64,000 bases of DNA from an uncultured Bacilli bacterium. Its GTDB lineage: Bacteria > Bacillota_I > Bacilli_A > RF39 > UBA660. The notes under the pieces are model-generated. The model worked only from the letters and a program-made list of their open reading frames with translations, ran no database searches and was not told where the DNA came from. This document shows, one piece after another, positions 53,726 through 62,475 of the stretch. A program made the position numbers and the translations under genes. Position 1 is the first letter of the stretch. Each line of letters starts with the position of its first letter. The DNA lies in assembly GCA_934096105.1 (NCBI GenBank), contig CAKOLH010000002.1, positions 1-64,000 on the forward strand, read 5' to 3'.

Positions 53726-54814
53726 ATGAAAAAAATAATTTCAATTTTAATTTCAATTATAGTATTTGGTTCTATATTAATGTTTTTAATACTACCAAAA
53801 AAAGAATTTTCTTATAATGAAAATAGATATTTATCTAAGTTTCCTACATTAAGTATTGAAAAAATAGTTTCTGGTAAGTTTATGACTCAGTTAGATGATT
53901 ATATTTCAGATAACTTTCCATTTAGAGAAAAACTTTTAGGATTTAAAAGTGTACTTTATAAAAAACTTGGTGTATATAAACAAAGTGATGTTTATTATGG
54001 TTATGATAATAAACTATATCAAGAATATAATAAACCTAATAATAATGATATGATTATTAATAAGATTAATAAATTTTGTGAAAATATAGATAGTGAAGTA
54101 TCTTTTATGCTAGTACCAACTTCTATTTATGTGAATAGAGATAAGATTTCAAAGTATAATAATAATTTTGATGAAAATGAAACTATTGATTATTATAAGA
54201 ATAATTTAAAAACTAATTTTATTGATTTGAGAGATACATTTAATTTAAATAAGGATGAGTATCTATATTATGGTACTGATCATCATTGGACTACTAGAGG
54301 AGCTAATTTGGCATATTTGGAATACTGTAGGGAAGTAGGAATTAAATGTAATAACTATAGTTTTTCAGTAGTAAATGATAAGTTTTATGGTACATTATAT
54401 TCAAAAGTATTAGATAATTCGTTACAATATGATTATATTGAAAAGGTTAGTGATAATACAAAATATTCTATTTATTTTGATGATGAAGATAGATATAGTA
54501 ATAGTTTATATAATTATGACTATTTAGATAAAAAAGATAAGTATTCATTTTTCTTAGATAATAATCATTCACTAATTACTATTGAGAATTTGGATAGTGA
54601 AAAAGATAATTCAATTTTGATTATAAAAGATAGTTATGCTAATGCATTTGTACCATTAATAGCTCCAGAGTATAAATATATTTATGTGATTGATCCAAGA
54701 TATTATAACTTGAGTATTAGTGATTATATTAATGATAATGATATTGAGAATGTTTTATTTATATATAATGTATTAACAATTGATGATGATTTTGGTATAG
54801 CTAGTATTAAATAG
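53726..54814 (+). CDS. DHHW-motif secreted protein of the AlgX/AlgJ type
   Basis: About 362 aa: an N-terminal membrane segment (ISILISIIVFGSILMFLIL), a Tyr/Asn-rich SGNH-like domain with YYGTDHHWTTRGA (the DHHW signature) and IIKDSYANAFVP (nucleophile-region Ser). Such proteins receive the acetyl group from the MBOAT partner and place it on an extracellular polymer. It starts 9 nt after the MBOAT stop (TAGGTGATG RBS); GTG 53717 and ATG 53720 are alternatives. Confidence 0.88.
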   Translation: MKKIISILISIIVFGSILMFLILPKKEFSYNENRYLSKFPTLSIEKIVSGKFMTQLDDYISDNFPFREKLLGFKSVLYKKLGVYKQSDVYYGYDNKLYQEYNKPNNNDMIINKINKFCENIDSEVSFMLVPTSIYVNRDKISKYNNNFDENETIDYYKNNLKTNFIDLRDTFNLNKDEYLYYGTDHHWTTRGANLAYLEYCREVGIKCNNYSFSVVNDKFYGTLYSKVLDNSLQYDYIEKVSDNTKYSIYFDDEDRYSNSLYNYDYLDKKDKYSFFLDNNHSLITIENLDSEKDNSILIIKDSYANAFVPLIAPEYKYIYVIDPRYYNLSISDYINDNDIENVLFIYNVLTIDDDFGIASIK

Positions 54815-54875
54815 TTATTTTCATATGAATGAAATTATGATAAAATATAATATGTAATGGTAGCGAGGTACAGTT

Positions 54876-56105
54876 ATGAAAAGAAAAAGAAGAGGAAAAT
54901 TAAAAAATAAAGAGATTGTACTTTTAATTGTACTAATAATAACTATATTGCTACTATTAATGGTAATAGTAGTACCATTTGTATTTATAAATATTAATTT
55001 AATTGGCGATAAAGTTATGAAACTTGATTATGGAGAAAAATATAGTGAACCTGGTTTTAAAGCATATATGTATAATAGAGAAATTACTAACAAAATAAAA
55101 GTACAAAATAATATTAAGGAAGATATTGGTAATTATTATGTTACATATAGCTATAAATTTTTAATTTATAATATTAAAAAAACAAGGAAAATTGTTGTTT
55201 CTGATTTGTCAGGACCTGAGATATCATTAGATGGTGATAAAGAAATGAGTTTGACAATTAATACGGGATATAAAGAACCAGGTTATACCGCTACTGATAA
55301 GAAGGATGGTGATTTAACAGAGAAAGTTAAGGTTACTAATAATATTGATACATCAAAAGTCGGCGATTATGAAGTTATATATGAGGTTGAGGATAAAACT
55401 GGAAATGTCAGTAGGGAAGTAAGGAAAGTAAAAGTAGAAAAGTTAAAGCCCACACAAATGTCTATAGAAGATTATACACTTGATGGCTGGTACGATTCTG
55501 TTAAGTTAAAGCAGACAAAAAATTATGGAGATGAGTACTTCAATAAAATTACTATGGTTGGTGACTCAAATACTATGTATATGTATCTTGATGGATATTT
55601 GAATGGTATTAGAGCCTGGGCTATACCGTGTTTGCATGCTGAATCGATGCATTCAACAGAAATTAATTTATATGGATTGGGTATTAAAATGAAGTTGTTG
55701 GATGCTACAAAAAAATACAATCCCGAGATAATGATTCTAAATTTTGGTACTTTTAGTACATCATGGATTAATGAGGAAACATTTATTAAAAATGCTAGTT
55801 CTATGATAAAACAGATAAAAGAAAATAGTCCAAATACAAAAATTATTTTAATTTCTATTTATCCAGTTATAAAGGGAGAGAGTGTTAATGGATTTAAACA
55901 AGATATTATTAATAAGTATAATTTTTATATATTAGAATTGGCTAATAAGTATCAATTAAAATATTTGGATGTTCAAGAAGCTTTAAAGAGTGATGATGGA
56001 TATGGTAAAGTTGAATACTTTAGAGGCGATAAATTCCATTTAACTGCTTTAGGACATAGTAAAGTGAGAGAATATATTAAAACACATGCATTGGAGGAGG
56101 AATAA
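54876..56105 (+). CDS. SGNH-type esterase/acetyltransferase with a DUF5011-like Ig domain
   Basis: 409 aa. An N-terminal membrane segment (EIVLLIVLIITILLLLMVIVV), two Ig-like DUF5011 domains (the second clear: GYKEPGYTATDKKDGDLTEK, VGDYEVIYEVEDKTGN), then an SGNH hydrolase domain with MVGDSNTM (catalytic Ser), NFGTFS and FHLTALGH (catalytic Asp-His block altered). Extracytoplasmic, probably adding or removing acetyl groups on the same polymer as the two preceding proteins. A possible promoter lies in the 60-nt gap before it. The lipoprotein gene follows after 2 nt. Confidence 0.82.
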   Translation: MKRKRRGKLKNKEIVLLIVLIITILLLLMVIVVPFVFININLIGDKVMKLDYGEKYSEPGFKAYMYNREITNKIKVQNNIKEDIGNYYVTYSYKFLIYNIKKTRKIVVSDLSGPEISLDGDKEMSLTINTGYKEPGYTATDKKDGDLTEKVKVTNNIDTSKVGDYEVIYEVEDKTGNVSREVRKVKVEKLKPTQMSIEDYTLDGWYDSVKLKQTKNYGDEYFNKITMVGDSNTMYMYLDGYLNGIRAWAIPCLHAESMHSTEINLYGLGIKMKLLDATKKYNPEIMILNFGTFSTSWINEETFIKNASSMIKQIKENSPNTKIILISIYPVIKGESVNGFKQDIINKYNFYILELANKYQLKYLDVQEALKSDDGYGKVEYFRGDKFHLTALGHSKVREYIKTHALEEE

Positions 56106-56107
56106 AA

Positions 56108-56539
56108 ATGAAAAAGAAAATTGCTATACTTGGTATATTTATTTTGTTATTTGTTACAGGATGTGGTACTAATATGTCGGAATTAAATGTTGATAATACT
56201 CAAAGTATTATAGAATCGGATTTAAAAAATATGCAGGTAGTAGGAGATGATACTCTTAGAGATGTTTATGGACTAAATCTTGATTTAATGGAAGTACATA
56301 TTATTAAGCAAAATACTACTGGTGACTTATATGCAATAATTAAAACTAATGAAAAATCAAAAGTTAAAAATGAGATGACAAAGTATTTTGATAAAATACA
56401 GAAATTTAATTCAAATTATTCACCAGAAAGATTAGAAATACTTAATAATAGAGTAGAAAAAGAAATAGGTAATTATTTGATATACATAGTAGCTGAAAAT
56501 GGCGATGAGATATATAGTAACATAATTAATAGTTTATAG
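56108..56539 (+). CDS. DUF4358 lipoprotein
   Basis: 143 aa with a lipobox signal peptide (LLFVTGCG, Cys19), then a DUF4358 domain of about 115 residues. DUF4358 lipoproteins commonly accompany MBOAT/DHHW genes in gut Firmicutes, so it probably supports the same acetylation machinery on the outer face of the membrane; the mechanism is unknown. GGAGGAGG precedes the ATG. Confidence 0.82.
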   Translation: MKKKIAILGIFILLFVTGCGTNMSELNVDNTQSIIESDLKNMQVVGDDTLRDVYGLNLDLMEVHIIKQNTTGDLYAIIKTNEKSKVKNEMTKYFDKIQKFNSNYSPERLEILNNRVEKEIGNYLIYIVAENGDEIYSNIINSL

Positions 56540-56557
56540 TTGATATTAGTCAATACA

Positions 56558-56591
56558 AAAAAATACTAATCAAAAACGATTAGTATTTTTA
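56558..56591. terminator. Bidirectional-type terminator, copy 2 of the duplicated hairpin
   Basis: The same 34-nt hairpin as at 52123-52156. On the plus strand it closes the acetylation operon, on the minus strand it closes tRNA-Arg. Confidence 0.9.
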
Positions 56592-56604
56592 GGTTTTATA
56601 TAAA

Positions 56605-56681
56605 TGGTGCGCCCAGTAGGAGTCGAACCCACAGCCTTTTGGTCCGTAGCCAAACGCTCTATCCAGTTGAGCTATGGGCGC
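56605..56681 (-). tRNA. tRNA-Arg (anticodon ACG)
   Basis: Cloverleaf on the minus strand: acceptor GCGCCCA/TGGGCGC, anticodon loop CTACGGA, T arm GTGGGTTCGACTCCTAC, encoded CCA. ACG is read as ICG and serves CGN codons. Confidence 0.96.
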
Positions 56682-56771
56682 ATTATTTGCCTTGACATAT
56701 TAAATTATATACTAAAAGCATGTTTTTTTCAATAAATTTGATAAAAATATTAAAAAAAATATAAAAAATGG

Positions 56772-56800
56772 TTGTCAAACTGGTAAAAATGTTATATAAT
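56772..56800 (+). promoter_or_regulatory. Promoter of the tRNA operon
   Basis: TTGTCA (56772-56777), 17 nt, TATAAT (56795-56800), 22 nt before the tRNA-Leu gene. Confidence 0.85.
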
Positions 56801-56822
56801 TAACTAGTCAACAGCAAATTAT

Positions 56823-56911
56823 GCCTGAGTGGCGGAATAGGTAGACGCACAGGACTTAAAATCCTGCGAGATTTAACCCTCGTGTCGGTTCAAGTCCGAC
56901 CTCAGGCACCA
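56823..56911 (+). tRNA. tRNA-Leu (anticodon TAA)
   Basis: Class II tRNA with a variable arm, acceptor GCCTGAG/CTCAGGC, anticodon loop CTTAAAA, encoded CCA. First gene of a five-tRNA operon. Confidence 0.96.
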
Positions 56912-56919
56912 TATATGTT

Positions 56920-57012
56920 GGAGGAATACCCAAGTCCGGTTGAAGGGATCGGTCTTGAAAACCGAGAGGTCGTGAAAGCGGCGCAGGGGTTCGAATCCCT
57001 TTTCCTCCGCCA
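56920..57012 (+). tRNA. tRNA-Ser (anticodon TGA)
   Basis: Class II tRNA with a long variable arm, acceptor GGAGGAA/TTCCTCC, anticodon loop CTTGAAA, encoded CCA. Confidence 0.96.
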
Positions 57013-57030
57013 TTGTTATTTATATGTTAT

Positions 57031-57107
57031 CGCGGGATGGAGCAGCTCGGTAGCTCGCTGGGCTCATAACCCAGAGGTCGTAGGTTCAAATCCTTCTCCC
57101 GCAACCA
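57031..57107 (+). tRNA. Initiator tRNA-fMet (anticodon CAT)
   Basis: CGCGGGA with an unpaired C1-A72 end, GGG/CCC anticodon-stem pairs around loop CTCATAA, encoded ACCA. These are the initiator marks. Confidence 0.95.
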
Positions 57108-57109
57108 AC

Positions 57110-57185
57110 GGTTCCGTGGTGTAGTGGTTATCACGTTTGCCTGTCACGCAAAAGATCGCGGGTTCAACTCCCGTCGGAACCGCCA
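57110..57185 (+). tRNA. tRNA-Asp (anticodon GTC)
   Basis: Acceptor GGTTCCG/CGGAACC, anticodon loop CTGTCAC, T arm GCGGGTTCAACTCCCGT, encoded CCA. Confidence 0.96.
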
Positions 57186-57193
57186 TTTATTTT

Positions 57194-57269
<76 letters not shown>

Positions 57270-57287
57270 GTGTAACGATTAATACTC

Positions 57288-57320
57288 TAACTTTAATAAG
57301 TTAGGGTTTTTATTTTTTAA
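57288..57320 (+). terminator. Terminator of the tRNA operon
   Basis: CTAACTT, loop, AAGTTAG, then GGTTTTTATTTTTT. Confidence 0.88.
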
Positions 57321-57642
57321 TTAGGTACATATTTTTAAGGTTCTTTGTCATTTTTAGTTTTTACCTATTATTTGACAAGGAACATTTATTATTGAAATTT
57401 TGAGTTTGACAGCAAAAATGAGCAAAACCATATAATATAAGGCGTTGCTCATTTTTTCGCTGTTGTGATTTTTTGATTATTTTATGTATTTTGATTAGTT
57501 CTGTTCCAGCAGTTCTAGTCTTTTTAGTAGTAGTCTAATTTTATATTAGACAAGGGCCTTTCATTTTGTGTATTATAACTGAAGCCGTAACTGCAGAAAA
57601 TAGACTGGCTACCATCTTCCATAAGTATATCATAAGATTTTT
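57321..57642. other. Non-coding region with inverted repeats, possible mobile-element relic
   Basis: Contains GGTTCTTTGTCA (57339-57350) and TTGACAAGGAAC (57372-57383) as an imperfect inverted repeat, a strong hairpin CAGCAAAAATGAGCAA...TTGCTCATTTTTTCGCTG (about 57410-57462), and the left copy of a 28-nt direct repeat. The short inverted ends resemble IS termini, but no transposase is present. No convincing gene. Confidence 0.4.
57498..57525. repeat. 28-nt direct repeat, left copy
   Basis: GTTCTGTTCCAGCAGTTCTA followed by GTCTTTTT, identical to 58521-58548. The two copies flank the KilA-N gene. Confidence 0.9.
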
Positions 57643-58487
57643 TTATTTTTGTTTTGTATCTATTTGTTTTATTGAGTTAGTTTTTAATTCTTCTAAATTT
57701 TTATTATTTTCCAAAATCTCTAATTGTTGTATAGCAACTTTATTTAATTTTTCTATTCTTATAGATTGTGGAATATTATCATTAATCATTATAGCATTTA
57801 AGTTCTCTATATTGCAAAGTACTAATAATTGTCTAATGTCAGCATAGTCTCTTTGATTACCTTTTAAGTTTGGATTTTTTTCTTTCCATTCTTTAGCAGT
57901 CATTCCAAATAAAGCAACATTTAATAAGTCTGCTTCAGTTGGGTATATGATCTTTTTCTGGAGATCTGTAACTAAATTAGGAATAATTGAGTTTTTAATT
58001 GCGTCTGTATGTATTATATAATTTGCCTTAGATAATACTCTGCTTGCATTCCATTCAATTTTTTCTTGATATGCTTCATTTCTTTTTAATCTTTCAAATT
58101 CTTTGATTAAATATAATTTAAACTCAGGACTTAGCCAACTTGCAAATTCTAATGCAATATCAGAGTGAGCAAATGTGCCACCATTATTGCCTGATTTTGA
58201 TATAATACCAATTGCATTAGTTTCTTTAATCCATTTTTGTGGAGATATTTTAAACTTATTACTACCAGCTTCATTTTTAAACGTGTCGAATTCGACACCT
58301 TTGAAATTTTCGTTATTAAGTTTTTCCCATAATCCTAGATAAGAAATAACATCTTTATTTCTCATCCAGTTTTGTATTGGATATCTTGGATCATCTTCAT
58401 CAGCATATCTTGCCAAATCGGTTAATGAGATATATTCCTCGTTTCCAATCCTTATAACATTTCAGTTTTAATTAAATTATCTTTCAT
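57643..58487 (-). pseudogene. KilA-N domain protein, frameshifted near its start
   Basis: The main frame (58416 down to 57643, 257 codons from a TTG) is a KilA-N DNA-binding protein of phage antirepressor type: VISYLGLWEKLNNENFKGVEFDTF, then KWIKETNAIGI, then GGTFAHSDIALEFASWLSPE and FKLYLIKEFERLK. The family normally begins about 10-25 residues earlier with GNEEYISLTDLARY, which is in this frame but without a start. An ATG with AAGGAAGTG (58487) begins MKDNLIKTEM and reaches a stop, and a single missing base near 58455 would join it to the KilA-N frame. So either a recent frameshift inactivated it, or translation begins at the TTG. It lies between 28-nt direct repeats. Confidence 0.75.
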
Positions 58488-58778
58488 TCTTTCACTTCCT
58501 TTACTTCTATATTTTAAAATGTTCTGTTCCAGCAGTTCTAGTCTTTTTTTAATTTTTTTAACTATTAATAAATATTCACAAATTGTATTCTACGGAAACG
58601 TATTTCAATCAATAGTATATAACATATTTTATCAAAGTCAATTGTTTTACTTAAATAATAGCCTGTTTTATTTTGCTAAATTATTAACTTTTGACTATTT
58701 ATTTATGGCATTATACACAAGAAAGTAAATAAATAATATTTATTTTGATTATTGCAATTTTTATGTATATAGTTACGA
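58488..58778. other. Non-coding region between the KilA-N gene and the repeat
   Basis: AT-rich; holds the right 28-nt direct repeat and no credible gene or RNA. Short open frames here have no ribosome-binding site and low-complexity products. Confidence 0.4.
58521..58548. repeat. 28-nt direct repeat, right copy
   Basis: Identical to 57498-57525; the pair encloses about 1 kb with the KilA-N gene. Confidence 0.9.
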
Positions 58779-58857
58779 CTTATATATGATAGGCCTTATT
58801 TTTAGACTACAGGCTAAAAATAACACTCTAAGACCTTAGGCTTAGAGTGAACATAAA
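58779..58857 (+). repeat. Structured intergenic repeat, copy G
   Basis: Box CTTATATATGATAG (58779-58792), stem-loop TATTTTTAG/CTAAAAATA (58797-58822) with loop ACTACAGG, stem-loop CACTCTAAG/CTTAGAGTG (58824-58849) with loop ACCTTAGG, then AACATAA, which can pair with the first TTAT. The cleanest copy; it lies just beyond the 3' end of rpsD. Confidence 0.88.
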
Positions 58858-58874
58858 AAAATAGAGTATATAAA

Positions 58875-59480
58875 CTATACTCTACTATAGAATTCTACGA
58901 TTAGTGATTCGTTGATGTCAGCGTTTAATTCGCTTCTTTCAGGATATCTAACATATGTAGCAGTTCTTTTTGCTTCATCATAATTAATAAAGTCAACTCT
59001 TTTAATCTTATTAGCTAGTGCTATTTCAATTCCTTTGTGATCTGCAGAATTTTCTTTTATAGCAATAACATCTCCTGGTTTAACTCTGTAAGATGGAATA
59101 TCAACTTTCTTACCATTTACAGTGATATGACCATGGTTAACTAATTGTCTTGCTCCTCTTCTAGTAGTAGCAAATCCAGCTCTATAAACTAAATTATCTA
59201 ATCTACTTTCTAGTAAGATAAGTAAGTTTTCACCATGAACACCTTTCATTTTTGCTGAGTCATTTACTAATTTTTTGAATTGTTTTTCAGAAATACCATA
59301 CATAAATCTAACTTTTTGTTTTTCATTTAATTGAATAGCATAGTTAGAAGGTTTTCTCTTCTTGTCTTTACCATGTTGTCCTGGACCATAAGGTCTCTTT
59401 GCAATATCTTTACCATTTTCAAGTATTGAGAATGATACTCTTCTTGCTTGTTTGTTATTTGGGCCTGTATATCTAGCCAT
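58875..59480 (-). CDS. rpsD: 30S ribosomal protein S4
   Basis: 201 aa: MARYTGPNNKQARRVSFSI, KRKPSNYAIQLNEKQKVRFMYG, the S4 domain LESRLDNLVYRAGFATTRRGARQLVNHGHITVNGKKVD, and the end LIVEFYSRV. Primary binder of 16S rRNA and often regulator of its own mRNA. GAGAAGGAGGAAAG precedes the ATG. Monocistronic with a structured leader, as in Bacilli. Confidence 0.97.
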   Translation of the reverse strand: MARYTGPNNKQARRVSFSILENGKDIAKRPYGPGQHGKDKKRKPSNYAIQLNEKQKVRFMYGISEKQFKKLVNDSAKMKGVHGENLLILLESRLDNLVYRAGFATTRRGARQLVNHGHITVNGKKVDIPSYRVKPGDVIAIKENSADHKGIEIALANKIKRVDFINYDEAKRTATYVRYPERSELNADINESLIVEFYSRV

Positions 59481-59614
59481 TTTTCTTTCCTCCTTCTCTT
59501 AGAAGGCATACTATATTTTAATAGGGTGTCTTTAGCATACTTTCGCTATGCAGCCTTAGTTACTTATAAATGACACATTACTAAAATAGATAGTATCCGC
59601 TGCTAAGCAATAAT
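59481..59614 (-). promoter_or_regulatory. rpsD leader (probable S4-binding autoregulatory leader)
   Basis: The leader can form a long closing stem: GATACTATCTATTTTA near its 5' end pairs with TATTAAAATATAGTATGCC near the RBS, with an inner GTGTC/GACAC stem and GCATAGCGAAAGTATGC hairpin. This resembles the Firmicutes S4 leader, in which excess S4 represses translation. The match to the known consensus is from memory of its general plan. Confidence 0.7.
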
Positions 59615-59643
59615 ATTATATAATTAATGATATGGTAAGTCAA
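59615..59643 (-). promoter_or_regulatory. rpsD promoter
   Basis: On the minus strand TTGACT (59643-59638), a 17-nt spacer and TATAAT (59620-59615). Confidence 0.88.
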
Positions 59644-59852
59644 GGAAAACTTGCTTGTTTTATTGATAAATTTATATTAAAAAGTGTAAAAAAAGTGTAA
59701 AGTAGTTAAAAATTGTCGAAATGTGTGCTATACTTGATATGATGATGATAGAAAGGGAAAGCTATCATTAAATTAGGAGGTGTTTATTAAGGGGGAAATT
59801 TCATTACGATGTTACAAAATAATTATATAAAATAAAACAAGAAAGGATGAAT
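59644..59852 (+). promoter_or_regulatory. Non-coding region upstream of the dockerin/cohesin-like protein
   Basis: Contains TATACT at about 59730, an AGGAGGTG (59776-59783) and a GGGGG run (59790-59794) followed by an ATG with an 8-codon frame. These may form a short leader peptide or be unused. AAAGG at 59842-59846 serves the downstream gene. Confidence 0.35.
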
Positions 59853-62057
59853 ATGATGAAAAAGAAATTAATGAAAATGACTAAGATATTTTTAGTTTTA
59901 ACTTTAATATTTTCACAATTATCTTCAGTTACTAAAGTTTTAGCAGATGAGATAACTGGTAATGATACTGAAATTAAAGATGAAACTAAAGAACTAGTGG
60001 TTAATGGATATTTAAAAAATACACTTGATGATTCTGTAATAGATGAAACTGAAAATGATGGTGTATTTGAATATAATGTTACCGCTGGTAAATATAGACA
60101 GATATTAACTATATCTGGTGATAAAATAGATGATACTAAGAGTTATAGTGTCAAAGTAAATGATAATGATAGTGTTGTTATGACTGGTATGGAACTTAAG
60201 ACTGCTACTATAGAGGGTAGTGAGATAGACTTAACTAATTCATATAATACTATTATAGAATACACTGATAAGGTTGTTATTACTGAGGTTAGCGAAGAGA
60301 CTGAGGCTGAAGCTTTAACTTTAGAATATAAGGCTAAAATTACTTATGAAGTAGAAGGTAATAGTTTTGACGAGGCTTTGAATAATCTTTACGAGGAATA
60401 TGTATTTGAAAAGGGTAACTTTATAGTTAATGCTAAAGAATTACCTTTATTACCTACAGTTCCTACTATGGAATACTTATATAGTTTATTAAATGAAAAT
60501 AATGGTATTAAACTTGAAGTATTTGATAAAGATAATAATCTTGTTACATTAGAAGAAGAAACACCTGTAGAAGGAGAAACTTCTGACAAGGGAGAAACAC
60601 CTGTAGAGGGAGAAACTTCTGACGAAGTTTCTCCAGTTAGTGAAACTCTTATTAAGAATGGATATACTTTAAAATTTACTAAAGGTTTAAGTGAAGTAAG
60701 TTATAAAGTATATGTAATGGGAGATATTACTGATGATAGTATTTTTAGTGTTGATGACATGATACCTACAATGGAAGGATACCTTAATGATGAAATGATT
60801 CCTACAATGGACTTATATCTTACTAGTCATGAGATTGAAGGAAAAGATGAATATGAGGAAGATCCATTTGGAACTATTACTTTTGAAGATATTATGACTA
60901 TTAATGGATATTTAAATAATTCTGAAAACGAAAGAGAAAATACTGATTTAAGTCTAATATTTGGTAGCGATACTGATGAGTTATATGTTGGTGATACTTT
61001 CAAAGTTAGTCTAGTTGTTAATTCTACAGACTTAGAAGACTATATTAATGGTATTGATGGTCTAGTTACTTATAGTGATAATCTTAGATTAGTAGATGTA
61101 CTATTTAATGAGAATTTAATTGGTACTTATAATGAAGATGGTAGATTTGTAGGAACAGGTACTGAACTTACAAATGGTACTACTGTTATAACATTTGAAT
61201 TTATGGCTATTAATGATGGTGAAGGCATAGTTACTTTAAATGGTAGTGTGGCTAACGATATGATTATTAATGAATTTGAAGAAGTTAGCGTTAGTGTTAA
61301 TATTACTAGAAAGAGTTCAATTAATAATTTATATTCACTAGATGCTAGCATTGGTACATTTGATACTGCATTTGATAAAGATGTTACTGTATATACTTTA
61401 ACTGTTCCATATGATACTAAAGAAGTTATATTATCTGGTTCTTTAGAGGATACTTTATCAACAGTAGATGGCTTGTTTAAATATGAACTTTCTGAAGATA
61501 AGACTACTGCGATTATAACTGTAACTGCTGAAGATGGTAGTACTAAGGTTTATACTGTATATATAGTAAAAGAAAAACCTCCAGTAGTTCCTACACCAGT
61601 AGTATACTATTATTCTTCAAATAATTATTTGAAAACACTTGAGGCTAAAGGCTATGAAATTAAATTTGATAAAGATACTTTAGAGTATGAATTAAGTGTT
61701 AAGAATGATGTTAAATCTTTAGATATTACTGCTATTGCAGAAGACTCTAGATCTAGAGTAGAAATTACTGGTAATGAAAACTTTAAGACTGGTAAAAATA
61801 CTGTTATTATTTCTGTTAAAGCAGAAAATGGTGATGTAAGAGAGTATAAATTAATCGTAAATAGAAAGAGTGATACTACTACTTTAACTGAAGAAGAAGA
61901 ATCTGGTAGTACTGCTGAAAAAGTTGTTATTATAATACTTATAGTACTTGTAGTATTAGGACTTCTATATCTTATCTTTAAGAAAGATGATGATGATACT
62001 CCTACTGTTAAACCTGAAAATAAGAAAAATAATACTAAAAATAATAGTAAGAAATAA
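59853..62057 (+). CDS. Secreted surface protein with dockerin-like, cohesin-like and cadherin-like domains
   Basis: About 734 aa. Signal peptide (KMTKIFLVLTLIFSQLSSVTKVLA). A region of unknown fold, a short imperfect repeat TPVEGETSDKGE/TPVEGETSDEVS (about 245-268), then two dockerin-like motifs (GDITDDSIFSVDDMIPTMEG and FGTITFEDIMTINGYL), a cohesin-like domain (DELYVGDTFKVSLVVNS to SVSVNI, about 370-485), two cadherin-like beta-sandwich domains (about 490-675), a membrane segment (VVIIILIVLVVLGLLYLIF) and a Lys/Asn tail. It is anchored by that segment, not by sortase. Directly followed by Tad pilus genes, so it may be part of that surface system. AAAGG favours ATG 59853 or 59856 over 59847. 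Confidence 0.75.
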   Translation: MMKKKLMKMTKIFLVLTLIFSQLSSVTKVLADEITGNDTEIKDETKELVVNGYLKNTLDDSVIDETENDGVFEYNVTAGKYRQILTISGDKIDDTKSYSVKVNDNDSVVMTGMELKTATIEGSEIDLTNSYNTIIEYTDKVVITEVSEETEAEALTLEYKAKITYEVEGNSFDEALNNLYEEYVFEKGNFIVNAKELPLLPTVPTMEYLYSLLNENNGIKLEVFDKDNNLVTLEEETPVEGETSDKGETPVEGETSDEVSPVSETLIKNGYTLKFTKGLSEVSYKVYVMGDITDDSIFSVDDMIPTMEGYLNDEMIPTMDLYLTSHEIEGKDEYEEDPFGTITFEDIMTINGYLNNSENERENTDLSLIFGSDTDELYVGDTFKVSLVVNSTDLEDYINGIDGLVTYSDNLRLVDVLFNENLIGTYNEDGRFVGTGTELTNGTTVITFEFMAINDGEGIVTLNGSVANDMIINEFEEVSVSVNITRKSSINNLYSLDASIGTFDTAFDKDVTVYTLTVPYDTKEVILSGSLEDTLSTVDGLFKYELSEDKTTAIITVTAEDGSTKVYTVYIVKEKPPVVPTPVVYYYSSNNYLKTLEAKGYEIKFDKDTLEYELSVKNDVKSLDITAIAEDSRSRVEITGNENFKTGKNTVIISVKAENGDVREYKLIVNRKSDTTTLTEEEESGSTAEKVVIIILIVLVVLGLLYLIFKKDDDDTPTVKPENKKNNTKNNSKK

Positions 62058-62064
62058 ATAAAGA

Positions 62065-62103
62065 AAAAGAAAGAAATATCTTTCTTTTTTTTCTTTTTTT
62101 TGC
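62065..62103 (+). terminator. Terminator before the Tad operon
   Basis: GAAAGA, loop, TCTTTC, then a T-rich run. Confidence 0.7.
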
Positions 62104-62136
62104 TATAATGAAATAGATAATAGGGAGAGTGTCTAT

Positions 62137-62475
62137 ATGAATAGAAAGGGTCAGGCTTTAGTAGAATTTGTTTTGATATTACCAATATTTATATTGATAT
62201 TGTTTGCTATTGTTGATTTTGGTACTATTTTAAGTAAAAAGAATGAACTAGAAAATGATAGTATGGATATTGTTTCACTTGTTAAGAATGGTACTACTAT
62301 AGAGGATATTAATAAGAAATATACTGATTTAGATATAACTATGAAAGAGGATAATCAATATACTAATATAACTATTACTGAGAATGTTAAAGTTATAACG
62401 CCAGGACTTAATTTGATACTTGGTAATCCATATAAGATTACTGTAGAAAGGGTAATACCTAATGCTAACACTTAA
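62137..62475 (+). CDS. TadE-like pilus-assembly pseudopilin 1
   Basis: 112 aa. N-terminal MNRKGQALVEFVLILPIFIL, the TadE signature (GQxLVEF followed by a hydrophobic helix), then a short extracytoplasmic domain. TadE/F proteins are minor pseudopilins of type IVc (Tad) pili. GGGAGAG RBS. It overlaps the next TadE-like gene by 14 nt. Confidence 0.88.
   Translation: MNRKGQALVEFVLILPIFILILFAIVDFGTILSKKNELENDSMDIVSLVKNGTTIEDINKKYTDLDITMKEDNQYTNITITENVKVITPGLNLILGNPYKITVERVIPNANT

Noticed and set aside
56882..57124. Open frame across the tRNA genes
   Set aside because: It reads through tRNA-Leu, tRNA-Ser and tRNA-fMet; all three fold as canonical tRNAs.
57566..57847. Plus-strand frame antisense to the KilA-N gene
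   Set aside because: Hydrophobic, low-complexity product with no RBS; the KilA-N frame is clearly the coding one.
61652..62185. Minus-strand open frame of 177 codons across the end of the cohesin-like gene
   Set aside because: Ser/Phe/Lys-rich product through a terminator and a TadE start; no RBS.
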